In this document: piece by piece, positions 1-7,648 of the stretch
How the letters are laid out: every line of letters starts with the position of its first letter
How positions within the stretch are numbered: the stretch's first letter is position 1
Assembly: GCA_011523315.1 (NCBI GenBank)
Contig: WTHE01000366.1
Location: forward strand, 1 to 20,357
Reading direction: 5' to 3'
DNA length: 20,357 bases
Origin: Candidatus Binatota bacterium
Lineage (GTDB): Bacteria > Desulfobacterota > Binatia > Bin18
Notes under the pieces: model-generated
What the model was told of the DNA's origin: nothing
The model's input: the letters and a program-made list of their open reading frames with translations, nothing else
Databases searched by the model: none
Translations under genes and position numbers: made by a program

Positions 1-50
1 ACGATCCGACGAATAATTTCGTCCAGGGTATGTTGAGGAACCGTTCCCAT
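1..50 (-). CDS. 5' end of a gene leaving the window, possibly an MNT-type nucleotidyltransferase
   Basis: Read on the minus strand, an ATG at position 50 opens a frame that stays open to the window edge. It gives sixteen complete residues, MGTVPQHTLDEIIRRI, plus a partial codon. A weak GGTGA-like ribosome site lies just upstream. The pattern of a short leader followed by an amphipathic TLDEIIRRI helix resembles the N-terminus of minimal nucleotidyltransferase (MNT) domain proteins, where the GSxxxG catalytic motif follows soon after. That motif lies outside the window, so the family is a guess from the N-terminal helix alone. Such proteins often pair with HEPN partners as toxin-antitoxin modules. 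The frame itself is plausible; the identity is uncertain. Confidence 0.4.
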   Translation of the reverse strand, partial: MGTVPQHTLDEIIRRI

Positions 51-78
51 CTGTCACCAAATGTCACACCTGTGGCAG

Positions 79-96
79 GCTCAGCATAATCTGAGC
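79..96. repeat. Inverted repeat upstream of the left-edge gene
   Basis: GCTCAG and CTGAGC form a perfect 6-bp inverted repeat around the 6-base centre CATAAT. It lies about 30 bases upstream of the ATG of the minus-strand partial gene. Neither strand carries a T-run after it, so it is not a typical terminator. A protein-binding site for that gene is possible but unproven. Confidence 0.35.
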
Positions 97-138
97 AGCC
101 CGCCTGTCTCTCTAATCTACAATGCTATATGGCTTTAT

Positions 139-210
139 AGAAGGTCACTGCAATACCCTGCTCGCTCCCGCCCCTGCCGGGAGCCCCACGAACGATAAAC
201 AGGACCTTCT
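139..210. other. Nested inverted repeats downstream of sua5
   Basis: Between the sua5 stop and the left-edge gene there are two nested inverted repeats. The outer one pairs AGAAGGTC (139-146) with GACCTTCT (203-210). The inner one pairs GCTCCCG (164-170) with CGGGAGC (178-184) around a 7-base loop. Transcribed from sua5, this could fold as a branched 3' structure. There is no U-tract, so an intrinsic terminator is not supported; it may stabilise the 3' end or be chance in GC-rich DNA. Confidence 0.3.
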
Positions 211-241
211 CAGCCTTTTGCAACACGAGGTCGAGCAGATG

Positions 242-1225
242 TCAGTCCGCGCCGCGGGCCGCGGCGCGGCGCAGGCGGTCCATGATCGCCCGTCCGAGCC
301 CCTGTTCGGGAACGGCCTCGACCACGAGGCGGTCAAGACCAAGCCGGTCAAAGCGGTGGAGGGCGGCAAACAGATTGGTCGCTGCTTCAAGCACATCGCC
401 CTCAGCCGACAGGGCCTCATGGCGTGTATAGGCGTCGGCTGCCGGGACGGGCCTGAAGCTGAGTAAGCCGACCCGTTCCCGGGGAGACGGCAGAGGAATG
501 GCCTGGCCGGGGGCGAGCAGGGTCAGCCGAACGCGCGGCGCGTAGTGCTGTGGCAGGGTGCCGGGCGAGCGCGGATCAGCGTCGGTGGAAGCAGGCAGGC
601 GAACCGGGCCGATCAGGGCTTCGATCTCCTCCACGCTCAGCCCGCCCGGCCGTAACACCACCGCCTCCTCGCCGCTCAGCGCGCACACCGTGGACTCAAG
701 CCCCACCGGGCACGGGCCGCCGTCCAGAATCAGCTCGATTTTCTCTCCCAGCGTATCCTGCACGTGCTGGGCTGTGGTCGGACTCACATAGCCGAACGGG
801 TTGGCGCTCGGAGCGGCAATCGGCGTCCCTGCGGCGCGTAGCAGGCTGAGGGCGACCGGATGGGCCGGCATGCGCAGACCGACCGTGCCAAGCCCGGCGG
901 TGACGAGAGCTGGAATGACGGGCTGTTTGGGGAGCACCAGGGTCAGGGGACCGGGCCAGCAGCGCTGCATCAGAACCCTGGCCCGCCCGTCGATCCCAGA
1001 AGCGTAGCGCGAGACGGCGCCGACCTGGGCAATATGCACGATCAGCGGATCGAACGCCGGGCGCTGCTTGATGGCAAAGACCTGGGCCACGGCGCGCTCA
1101 TTCAGGGCGTCAGCCCCGAGACCGTAGACGGTTTCGGTCGGAAAGGCGACCACGCCGCCGGCCTGTATGCACGCGGCCGCCTGTCGGATGGCGCTCGGGA
1201 CGGCCGCGTCGAGAATCTGGGCCAT
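242..1225 (-). CDS. sua5: L-threonylcarbamoyladenylate synthase, long Sua5 form
   Basis: This enzyme makes threonylcarbamoyl-AMP from threonine, bicarbonate and ATP, the first step of t6A37 modification in ANN-decoding tRNAs; TsaD, TsaB and TsaE finish the reaction. The 327-residue protein has the YrdC/TsaC domain first (about residues 10-205), with the hallmark GGVVAFPTETVYGLGADA segment, KQRPAFDPLIVHI and a later SANPFG. The linker SPGTLPQHYAP then leads into the C-terminal Sua5 domain (about 225-327). The extra domain separates Sua5 from the short TsaC of about 190 residues. The ATG at 1225 lies 8 bases after the speA stop, with GAGGG just upstream, so the two genes are probably co-transcribed and translationally close. 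Pairing with speA is positional; no metabolic link is implied. Confidence 0.93.
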   Translation of the reverse strand: MAQILDAAVPSAIRQAAACIQAGGVVAFPTETVYGLGADALNERAVAQVFAIKQRPAFDPLIVHIAQVGAVSRYASGIDGRARVLMQRCWPGPLTLVLPKQPVIPALVTAGLGTVGLRMPAHPVALSLLRAAGTPIAAPSANPFGYVSPTTAQHVQDTLGEKIELILDGGPCPVGLESTVCALSGEEAVVLRPGGLSVEEIEALIGPVRLPASTDADPRSPGTLPQHYAPRVRLTLLAPGQAIPLPSPRERVGLLSFRPVPAADAYTRHEALSAEGDVLEAATNLFAALHRFDRLGLDRLVVEAVPEQGLGRAIMDRLRRAAARGAD

Positions 1226-1233
1226 GGCCGCCC

Positions 1234-3210
1234 TCAGTCCTCCAGGGTCGGATAGGTATTGCTGCCCAGGGCGGCCTCAAACTCGCGCATCAGCTGGTCC
1301 CGCCACTCCTGCTTCGCGCCATCGGTGCCCAGCCGGCGCAGCAGTCCTTCGAGCAGTTCGTGGCGCTCATAGCCGAACACCCCGAGCACCTCCTCGATCT
1401 TCTGGCCGGGTACGGCGCTGGTAATGCGCGGCTGGCCACTGTCGTCAATCACCACCGAGGCGTCGTGGACATGGCCGAACAGATTGTGGTAGTCGCCCAG
1501 CACGTCCTGATAGGCACCGGTGAAAAAAACGCCCAGATAGTACGGCTGGCCGTCGAGGGGGTGGAGTTCGAGCGAGTCCTTGATGTCCCGCAGGTCGATG
1601 AAATGATCGACCTTGCCGTCCGAATCACACGTCAAATCCGCCAGATAGCCCTTGCGGTCGGGAATCTCGACCAGCCGGTGCAGGGGCATGATGGGAAACA
1701 GCTGGTCCACGGCCCACGAGTCTGGAATGGACTGGAAGACAGAGAAATTACAGATAAACTTGCGGGCCAGGCGGCGCTCCAGGTCCTCAAACTCTTCGGG
1801 CATATGCCTGGCCAGTTTGGCAAATTTGAGCGCCCGCTCGCACACCCCCCAGAACAGCTCCTGGCCGAGCCCGCGGTCTTCCAGGGACAAATAGCCCAGG
1901 TTGAACAGCGAGAACATCTCATCGCGCTGTTCGATCACATCGTGGTAGTACTCGCGGTAGTTTTTGGCGTTGATCTCGGTATAGATGTCATACATTTCCT
2001 GAATGACCTGCGGCCGGCTGTCCGAGTCGGGCACATGAATCGGGCCGTTCAACAGGGTCAGCTCGTTGATGACATTACACACCAGCAGGGCGTGGGGAGC
2101 GGCGATCATCCGCCCATTTTCGGTTACAATAGTCGGTTCCCGCACATGCTCATTATCGCACACCTCCTTGATGGAGTAGACGATATCGTTGGCGTACTCC
2201 TGGACGGAGTAATTGACGCTCGACTCCGAGGCGGTGCGCGAGCCGTCGTAGTCAATACCCAGGCCGCCGCCGACATCGAGGTAGTCGAGTTGGGGGCACA
2301 GCGTGCGCAGCTTGGCATACGTCCGCGCCGCCTCCTTGACCGCCTCCTTGATACGTTTGATATCGGTCACCTGCGAGCCGATATGAAAATGCAGCAGTTG
2401 GAGACAGTCGCCCAGGTCGGCGTTGTTCAGGTAGCTGAGGCCTCTGAGCAGATCGGCGATGGTGAAGCCGAACTTGGATAAGTCGCCGCTCGACTTTTCC
2501 CATTTGCCGCTGCCGCGCGTCGACAGCTTGAGGCGCAGGCCGATCCGGGGACGAATGCCGAGCCGCTGACTCAGTTCGACGAGCCGCCTGAGTTCGGACA
2601 GCGTCTCCAGCACGATGAAGACTCGCCGTCCGACCTGTTTGCCGCGCAGGGCGAGGCTCAGATATGCCTCGTCTTTGACCCCATTACAGATGATCGGCGC
2701 CTGCGGGTTGTGGCTCAGGGCGAGAGCCAGGGTCAGTTCGGCCTTGCTGCCAACCTCGATGCCCAGGTCGTAGGGCTGGCCACAGCGTACGACTTCCTGG
2801 ACCACCTCTTTTTTTTGATTGGCCTTGAGCGGATAGGCCGGAATATAGTCGCCGCTGTAGTCAAACTCCTGGATTGCGGTCCGAAAGGCTGTGACCAGTT
2901 TCTTGATCTGGCCGTCCAGAATCTGGGGGAAGCGCAGCACCAGGGGGGGTGACAGGCCGCGCCGGTGCAGTTCGGCCACGATCCGGGTCACGGCTACCGG
3001 TACGCTGCGGGGCGGGCCAAAGGCCAGGACAACGTGGCCGTCACGGCTGACCGAGAAATATTCCCCGCCCCAGTTGAGTAGCCCATACCGGTCGAGGTTT
3101 TCCTCGACCACGTTGGGGGCGAAAGTCGCCGGAGGGATGACCGTCGGGCGTATGTCGGCCCGGGGGGGTAAGAACCGTTCCGGCTGGCTATCGCGGGCAT
3201 GCGCTGTCAT
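1234..3210 (-). CDS. speA: Biosynthetic arginine decarboxylase
   Basis: SpeA is a PLP enzyme that decarboxylates arginine to agmatine, entering putrescine synthesis. The product is 658 residues, the same size as E. coli SpeA. The N-terminal part has NWGGEYFSV, and the PLP-binding lysine sits in AYPLKANQ (K129). The barrel contains the glycine-rich DVGGGLGIDYDG phosphate-binding stretch. The C-terminal half has LTCDSDGK and GAYQDVLGDYHNLFG, both typical of the family. I chose the ATG at 3210 because AGAGGAAG precedes it at good spacing and because the protein then has family length. The frame stays open upstream into DNA antisense to aguB, but that part encodes nothing family-like. The divergent neighbours aguB and aguA supply the next two steps, so the block encodes complete arginine-to-putrescine conversion. 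Confidence 0.95.
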   Translation of the reverse strand: MTAHARDSQPERFLPPRADIRPTVIPPATFAPNVVEENLDRYGLLNWGGEYFSVSRDGHVVLAFGPPRSVPVAVTRIVAELHRRGLSPPLVLRFPQILDGQIKKLVTAFRTAIQEFDYSGDYIPAYPLKANQKKEVVQEVVRCGQPYDLGIEVGSKAELTLALALSHNPQAPIICNGVKDEAYLSLALRGKQVGRRVFIVLETLSELRRLVELSQRLGIRPRIGLRLKLSTRGSGKWEKSSGDLSKFGFTIADLLRGLSYLNNADLGDCLQLLHFHIGSQVTDIKRIKEAVKEAARTYAKLRTLCPQLDYLDVGGGLGIDYDGSRTASESSVNYSVQEYANDIVYSIKEVCDNEHVREPTIVTENGRMIAAPHALLVCNVINELTLLNGPIHVPDSDSRPQVIQEMYDIYTEINAKNYREYYHDVIEQRDEMFSLFNLGYLSLEDRGLGQELFWGVCERALKFAKLARHMPEEFEDLERRLARKFICNFSVFQSIPDSWAVDQLFPIMPLHRLVEIPDRKGYLADLTCDSDGKVDHFIDLRDIKDSLELHPLDGQPYYLGVFFTGAYQDVLGDYHNLFGHVHDASVVIDDSGQPRITSAVPGQKIEEVLGVFGYERHELLEGLLRRLGTDGAKQEWRDQLMREFEAALGSNTYPTLED

Positions 3211-3305
3211 GGCAACACTTCCTCTTGAGACGACGGACCTTGCTTCCACGCTATCGGGGATACGACCGGGAGGCTCAGCGCCGGACGCCGACATGGCTTG
3301 AGGAG

Positions 3306-3340
3306 GCGGAAAGAGCGACGAGACCGGGCAGTCTTTCCGC
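3306..3340 (-). other. Hairpin in the speA leader
   Basis: GCGGAAAGA (3306-3314) and TCTTTCCGC (3332-3340) are exact reverse complements separated by 17 bases. The element lies about 100 bases upstream of the speA ATG, inside any long speA leader. No T-run follows on either strand, so it is not a simple terminator. It could be a leader RNA element or a binding site; no function is shown. Confidence 0.4.
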
Positions 3341-3489
3341 TCGGGGCTGGTCCGAAAACAGGGGGCGTTGTGCGTGTCTTCAAGGCAGGGAGTCCACCTC
3401 GTGCTGTTCGGCAAAGAGCAGCCACCCCTACCGCCTTTGCTGGGTGCTGTCAAGATAAATCCGGGCCTGTGGGCACGGCGCGTCCAGCA

Positions 3490-3518
3490 TTGAGCCTGAC
3501 GAACCGATTCCGTACAAT
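3490..3518 (+). promoter_or_regulatory. Sigma70-type promoter for aguB
   Basis: TTGAGC (3490-3495) and TACAAT (3513-3518) are separated by exactly 17 bases; each hexamer matches consensus at about five or four of its positions. Transcription would begin about 7 bases past the -10, at 3524-3526, which is the aguB ATG itself. That implies a leaderless or nearly leaderless mRNA. It agrees with the lack of any Shine-Dalgarno sequence before this ATG. Confidence 0.65.
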
Positions 3519-3525
3519 ACGGCCC

Positions 3526-4401
3526 ATGGAGAGCAGTGCGGCCGCAGTCCGTGTCGGTCTGGTCCAGATGACGTGTGGAGACGAACCCGGCGCCAACCTC
3601 GACACAGCGGTGCGCCGCATCGAACTGGCCGCCCGGCGCGGCGCCCAGATTGTGTGTCTGCAAGAACTTTTTGGCTCGGTCTACTTTTGCCAGCGCGAGG
3701 ATACCAGCTGTTTTCGGCTGGCCGAGCCGATTCCCGGGCCGACAACTGAGACCCTCAGCCGTGTGGCGCGGGACCGTCAGGTGGTGGTGATCGCGCCGAT
3801 TTTTGAGAAGCGGGCGGCGGGTCTGTTCCATAACTCGGTGGCGGTCATCGACGCCGACGGCGGGCTGCTGGGCACCTACCGCAAGATGCACATCCCGGAC
3901 GACCCGCTGTACTATGAAAAGTTCTATTTCACCCCGGGCGATCTGGGTTTTCAGACGTTTGCGACCCGCTACGCCCGGGTCGGCGTCCTGATCTGCTGGG
4001 ATCAGTGGTTTCCCGAGGCCGCCCGCCTGACCGCGCTGGGCGGCGCCCAGCTGCTGTTCTACCCAACGGCGATCGGCTGGCACCACGCCGAATGCGCCGA
4101 AGAGCGCCAGGTGCAGCGTCACGCCTGGCAGACAATCCAGTGCGGCCATGCGGTTGCCAACGGGGTGTTTGTGGCGGCGGTGAACCGGGTTGGCACGGAG
4201 GACGGCTTGCAGTTCTGGGGCTCCTCGTTTGTCAGCGACCCGTTTGGCCGCGTGCTGGCCAGCGCCGGAACCGAGGACGAAGAGACCCTGGTGGTCTCGT
4301 GTGACCTGGGTCGCATTGAGACGGTCCGTCAGGAGTGGCCGTTCCTGCGCGACCGACGGATCGATGCCTACGCCAATCTCACCAAACGCTATCTCGACTG
4401 A
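3526..4401 (+). CDS. aguB: N-carbamoylputrescine amidase
   Basis: AguB hydrolyses N-carbamoylputrescine to putrescine, CO2 and ammonia. It is a nitrilase-superfamily amidase of 291 residues, normal for the family. The Glu-Lys-Cys triad is visible: E47 in CLQELFGSVYF, K120 in YRKMHIPDD and C157 in LICWDQWFPE. The segments LFYPTAIGW and FWGSSFVSDPFG are characteristic of the putrescine-specific branch rather than of generic nitrilases. The ATG at 3526 is favoured because the conserved VRVGLVQMTC strand follows within ten residues. The frame is open a further 76 codons upstream, but that stretch covers the promoter and has no family similarity. AguA overlaps or directly follows the 3' end, and speA diverges upstream. 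Confidence 0.93.
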   Translation: MESSAAAVRVGLVQMTCGDEPGANLDTAVRRIELAARRGAQIVCLQELFGSVYFCQREDTSCFRLAEPIPGPTTETLSRVARDRQVVVIAPIFEKRAAGLFHNSVAVIDADGGLLGTYRKMHIPDDPLYYEKFYFTPGDLGFQTFATRYARVGVLICWDQWFPEAARLTALGGAQLLFYPTAIGWHHAECAEERQVQRHAWQTIQCGHAVANGVFVAAVNRVGTEDGLQFWGSSFVSDPFGRVLASAGTEDEETLVVSCDLGRIETVRQEWPFLRDRRIDAYANLTKRYLD

Positions 4402-5524
4402 GCGTGTCGCCGCACGCGGGGCGCCCGGCCCGGCCCGGACGCCGGCCAGTCTCGGCCTGCGGCTGCCCGCCGAGTGGGAGCCGCACGCAGCTACCTGGCT
4501 CGCCTGGCCACACAATGTCGAGACGTGGCCGGATCGCTTTGCCGCCATCCCGCCGTTGTTCTGCGCCATGGTCAGCGCCCTCCACCTCCACGAGCGGGTG
4601 CATATCTGCGTCAACGACGCTGCGACCGGCCAAGCGGTCGTCTCCCGGCTGGCCCGGTCTGGAGTGGCTGTGGACCGGCTGGGCGTGTATGCGATACCGA
4701 CCAACGACGCCTGGGTGCGGGATCATGGCCCCATTTTTGTGACGCGGTCGAGCCGGGACCGAGCCGGCCGCACCGAACTGGCCCTGGTTGACTGGCGTTT
4801 TAACAGCTGGGGCGGCAAATACCCGCCCTGGGATCTGGACGACGCGGTTGCGAGCCATATTGCGAGCCGGCTGGCGATTCCTCGCTTTGTCCCCGGGCTG
4901 GTGCTGGAGGGCGGGTCTATCGATGTCAACGGCTGTGGCACGCTGCTGACCACCGAGGCGTGTTTGCTGCATCCGAACCGTAATCCGGCCCTCGACCGCC
5001 AGGATATTGAGGCTGTCCTGCGCGCCTTTCTCGGGGTGGACACCATCGTCTGGCTGGGCGCGGGCATTGTTGGCGATGACACTGACGGGCATGTGGATGA
5101 CCTCGCCCGCTTTGTGAACCCGACCACCGTCGTGTGTGCGGTTGAGGACGACCCGCTCGACCCCAATTATCGTCCTCTGCAAGACAACCTGGCCCGGCTG
5201 CGGCGCGCGACCGACCAGGCCGGGCGCCGACTGACGGTCGTCCCCCTGCCGATGCCGGAACCGGTCCTGTCCAAGGATACGGACAGCCCCAGGCTGCCGG
5301 CCAGCTACGCCAATTTCTATATTGCCAACGGCCTGGTCCTGGTCCCGACCTATGACCAGCCGAACGACCGGCGCGCCCTGGACATCCTCCGGGGCCTGTT
5401 TCCCGACCGCCGGGTGCTCGGCCTGCCGTGTAGCGACCTGGTCCTGGGCTTGGGCGCGATCCACTGTGTGACCATGCAACAGCCGGCGGCCGACGGCGCG
5501 CTGTCGGAGAATGGAGTCGAATAA
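4364..5524 (+). CDS. aguA: Agmatine deiminase
   Basis: AguA converts agmatine to N-carbamoylputrescine and ammonia, feeding AguB. The fold is the guanidino-group-modifying PAD_porph family. Numbering from the ATG at 4364 (386 residues), I see LPAEWEPH at 34-41, WVRDHGP with D120, LEGGSIDVNG with E182, GDDTDGHVDD with H243, and the nucleophile C368 in GAIHCVTMQQP near the end. The family usually reads GGGNIHC at that last site; here it is GLGAIHC. The start is uncertain. The ATG at 4364 overlaps aguB by 38 bases with no clear ribosome site and gives a 33-residue lead-in. No in-frame ATG, GTG or TTG lies between it and LPAEW, so otherwise an unusual codon would be needed. Translational coupling to aguB is likely. 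The ligA ATG follows the stop by 5 bases. Confidence 0.92.
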   Translation: MPTPISPNAISTERVAARGAPGPARTPASLGLRLPAEWEPHAATWLAWPHNVETWPDRFAAIPPLFCAMVSALHLHERVHICVNDAATGQAVVSRLARSGVAVDRLGVYAIPTNDAWVRDHGPIFVTRSSRDRAGRTELALVDWRFNSWGGKYPPWDLDDAVASHIASRLAIPRFVPGLVLEGGSIDVNGCGTLLTTEACLLHPNRNPALDRQDIEAVLRAFLGVDTIVWLGAGIVGDDTDGHVDDLARFVNPTTVVCAVEDDPLDPNYRPLQDNLARLRRATDQAGRRLTVVPLPMPEPVLSKDTDSPRLPASYANFYIANGLVLVPTYDQPNDRRALDILRGLFPDRRVLGLPCSDLVLGLGAIHCVTMQQPAADGALSENGVE

Positions 5525-5529
5525 CACCC

Positions 5530-7554
5530 ATGTCGGTCCCCCAGGCAATCCGGGCAGAAGCCGAGCGCCTGCGCTCCGAGCTGCGCCACCACAACCATCG
5601 GTACTATGTGCTAGACGACCCGGAGGTGAGCGATGCGGACTACGACCGGCTGTTCCGGCGTCTGAGCCAACTGGAAGCCGAGTATCCTCAACTCCAAGAC
5701 CCGCTGTCACCGACCCAGAAGGTCGGCGCGCCGCCTCTCAGTGAGTTTGCCCAGATCCGACACCGCGTACCCATGCTGTCCCTGGCCAACGTCGTCAACC
5801 GCGAAGAGATGCAGGAGTTTCAGGACCGTTTGCAGCGTTTTCTCGACACCGACGAGCCGATTGTGTATGTGGCCGAGCCCAAAATTGACGGTGTGGCGGT
5901 CGAGCTGGTGTACGAAAACGGCCGCTTTGTCACCGGCTCAACCCGGGGCGACGGCACAACCGGGGAAGACATCAGCCACAATATCAAGACCATCCGATCC
6001 GTGCCGCTGCGCCTGCTGGACCAGGGCGTGTCCATTCCGAGCCGTCTGGAGGTACGGGGCGAGGTCTTTCTACCAAACGCCGCATTTCGTCGCCTCAACG
6101 CCGAACGGCTCGAAGCCGGTGAGTCGCCCTTTGCCAACCCTCGCAACGCGACCGCCGGCTCGCTCAAGCAGCTTGACTCGGCGGTGACGGCCAAACGCCC
6201 GCTGGACCTCTTCTGTCACGGCCTGGGTCATTTCGAGGGCGGGGGACTGGCCTCGCACCAGGAGTTTGTCCAAGCGCTCCAGTCCTGGGGGCTGAAACCC
6301 GTGCCCCACGGACGGCTGTGTCGGGATTTGTCCGAGGTGTTTGCGGTCTGTGACACGCTGGAGGCCCAGCGTGACGCGCTGCCGTTTGAAATTGACGGCG
6401 TGGTGGTGCGGGTTGACGATTTCAGGCTGCAACACCGCCTGGGAGCGATCTCGCGCTCGCCGCGCTGGGCGGTGGCGTATAAATTCGCCGCCCGACAGGC
6501 CACGACCCGAGTTGTGTCTATCGTCCCCCAGGTCGGACGGACCGGTACCCTCACCCCGGTTGCCGAGTTGCTTCCGGTCGGCATTGGCGGGGTGACGGTC
6601 AAGAGCGCCTCACTGCACAACATGGATGAGATTCGCCGCAAGGATATCCGCATCGGCGATACGGTCGTTGTCGAACGGGCCGGGGATGTCATTCCCTACG
6701 TAGTTAAAGCGCTGCCCGACAAGCGGACCGGAGAAGAAACCCTCTTCGTCATGCCCGACCGGTGTCCGGTGTGCGGGGCCGAGGTCGAACGGGAAGAGGG
6801 CGAGGCCGCCTACCGCTGTACGGGACTGGCCTGCCGGGCCAAGCTCAAGGAGAGCCTCAAGTTCTTTGCCGGCCGGGGCGGCATGGATATTGAGGGCTTG
6901 GGCGACAAGATTGTTGAGCAGCTGGTCGAGACCGGCTTGGTCACTGACCCGGGTGACCTGTACGGCCTGTCACAAGAACAGCTGGCCGGTCTGGAGCGTC
7001 TGGCCGACAAGTCGGCCTACAATCTGCTGGCCGCGATTGAGAAGAGCAAGACAACCAGCCTGCCGCGCTTCATCGCCTCCCTCGGCATTCGTCACGTCGG
7101 TGAGGCCACGGCCAGGCAGCTGGCCGAGCATTTCGGTGATCTGGGGCCGCTCATGGATGCCGACCCGGCGGATTTTGAGGAGATTCGGGACATCGGGCCG
7201 GAAGTGGCGCGCAGTCTGGCCCACTTTTTTGCCCAGGACCAGAACCAGCGTGTCATCGACAAGCTGCTGAGCGCCGGGGTGGACTTCCCTACCGTCGCAG
7301 CCCGACGCGAGGGCAGGCTGAGCGGCCAGACCTTTGTGCTGACCGGCAGCCTGGCCAGCATGACCCGCTCTCAGGCCCAGCAGCGGATTGAAGCCCTGGG
7401 CGGCAAATCGACCTCTGGGGTGTCCAAAAAAACGAGCTATGTGGTGGCCGGGGCAGAGCCGGGCGCAAAGCGCGACAAAGCCGAGCGCCTGGGGGTTGCG
7501 ATCCTGAGCGAGGAGGAGTTTCTGCGTCTGGTCGGGAGTGAAGACGAGACCTGA
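5530..7554 (+). CDS. ligA: NAD-dependent DNA ligase
   Basis: LigA seals 3'-OH/5'-phosphate nicks in replication and repair, using NAD+ to form a lysyl-AMP intermediate. At 674 residues it matches the E. coli enzyme. Domain Ia opens with the NHRYYVLDDPEVSDADYD NAD-binding region (about 23-40). The adenylated lysine is K118 in AEPKIDG. The OB fold follows, then a four-cysteine zinc site (C412, C415, C430, C435). Helix-hairpin-helix repeats come next, including GIRHVGEATA and IRDIGPEVA. A C-terminal BRCT domain lies at about 595-670 (FVLTGSLASMTRSQAQ). All domains appear intact. The ATG lies 5 bases after the aguA stop, so ligA is probably read from the aguB promoter as a third gene, an unusual partner for polyamine genes. 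Confidence 0.97.
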   Translation: MSVPQAIRAEAERLRSELRHHNHRYYVLDDPEVSDADYDRLFRRLSQLEAEYPQLQDPLSPTQKVGAPPLSEFAQIRHRVPMLSLANVVNREEMQEFQDRLQRFLDTDEPIVYVAEPKIDGVAVELVYENGRFVTGSTRGDGTTGEDISHNIKTIRSVPLRLLDQGVSIPSRLEVRGEVFLPNAAFRRLNAERLEAGESPFANPRNATAGSLKQLDSAVTAKRPLDLFCHGLGHFEGGGLASHQEFVQALQSWGLKPVPHGRLCRDLSEVFAVCDTLEAQRDALPFEIDGVVVRVDDFRLQHRLGAISRSPRWAVAYKFAARQATTRVVSIVPQVGRTGTLTPVAELLPVGIGGVTVKSASLHNMDEIRRKDIRIGDTVVVERAGDVIPYVVKALPDKRTGEETLFVMPDRCPVCGAEVEREEGEAAYRCTGLACRAKLKESLKFFAGRGGMDIEGLGDKIVEQLVETGLVTDPGDLYGLSQEQLAGLERLADKSAYNLLAAIEKSKTTSLPRFIASLGIRHVGEATARQLAEHFGDLGPLMDADPADFEEIRDIGPEVARSLAHFFAQDQNQRVIDKLLSAGVDFPTVAARREGRLSGQTFVLTGSLASMTRSQAQQRIEALGGKSTSGVSKKTSYVVAGAEPGAKRDKAERLGVAILSEEEFLRLVGSEDET

Positions 7555-7648
7555 ACGAGGAACCGATCCAAGTTGTCGCGGCCCGGCGCGGGGTTTAAGC
7601 GCCGCTCGCACGGGACGGGATAGATAGACGCATCGAAGGAGCATCGAC

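Larger units (their letters stand above)
3211..3525. promoter_or_regulatory. Divergent speA / aguB intergenic region
   Basis: This 315-bp region separates the divergent polyamine genes. Reading plus, a good sigma70-type promoter lies at its right end (annotated separately). Reading minus, toward speA, a perfect TTGACA -35 hexamer lies at 3448-3453, but the sequence 17 bases downstream is only TAGGGG, so a speA promoter there is weakly supported and would imply a leader of roughly 200 bases. Within that leader is a 9-bp perfect hairpin (3306-3340). Frames open through parts of this region have no recognisable protein content. I see no known polyamine or arginine riboswitch, and no clear ArgR box. 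Confidence 0.6.

Noticed and set aside
3298..3525. 76-codon upstream extension of the aguB frame
   Set aside because: It covers a strong promoter and part of the speA leader, and the conserved amidase fold begins only after the ATG at 3526.
3211..4704. Upstream extension of the speA frame to more than 1100 codons
   Set aside because: The extra part runs antisense through aguB and the start of aguA and has no family similarity. A good ribosome site and the normal family length place the start at 3210.
7574..7600. Hairpin CGGCGC / GCGCCG after ligA as a terminator
   Set aside because: The stem is short, the loop is 9 bases and no T-run follows; chance pairing in GC-rich DNA is as likely.
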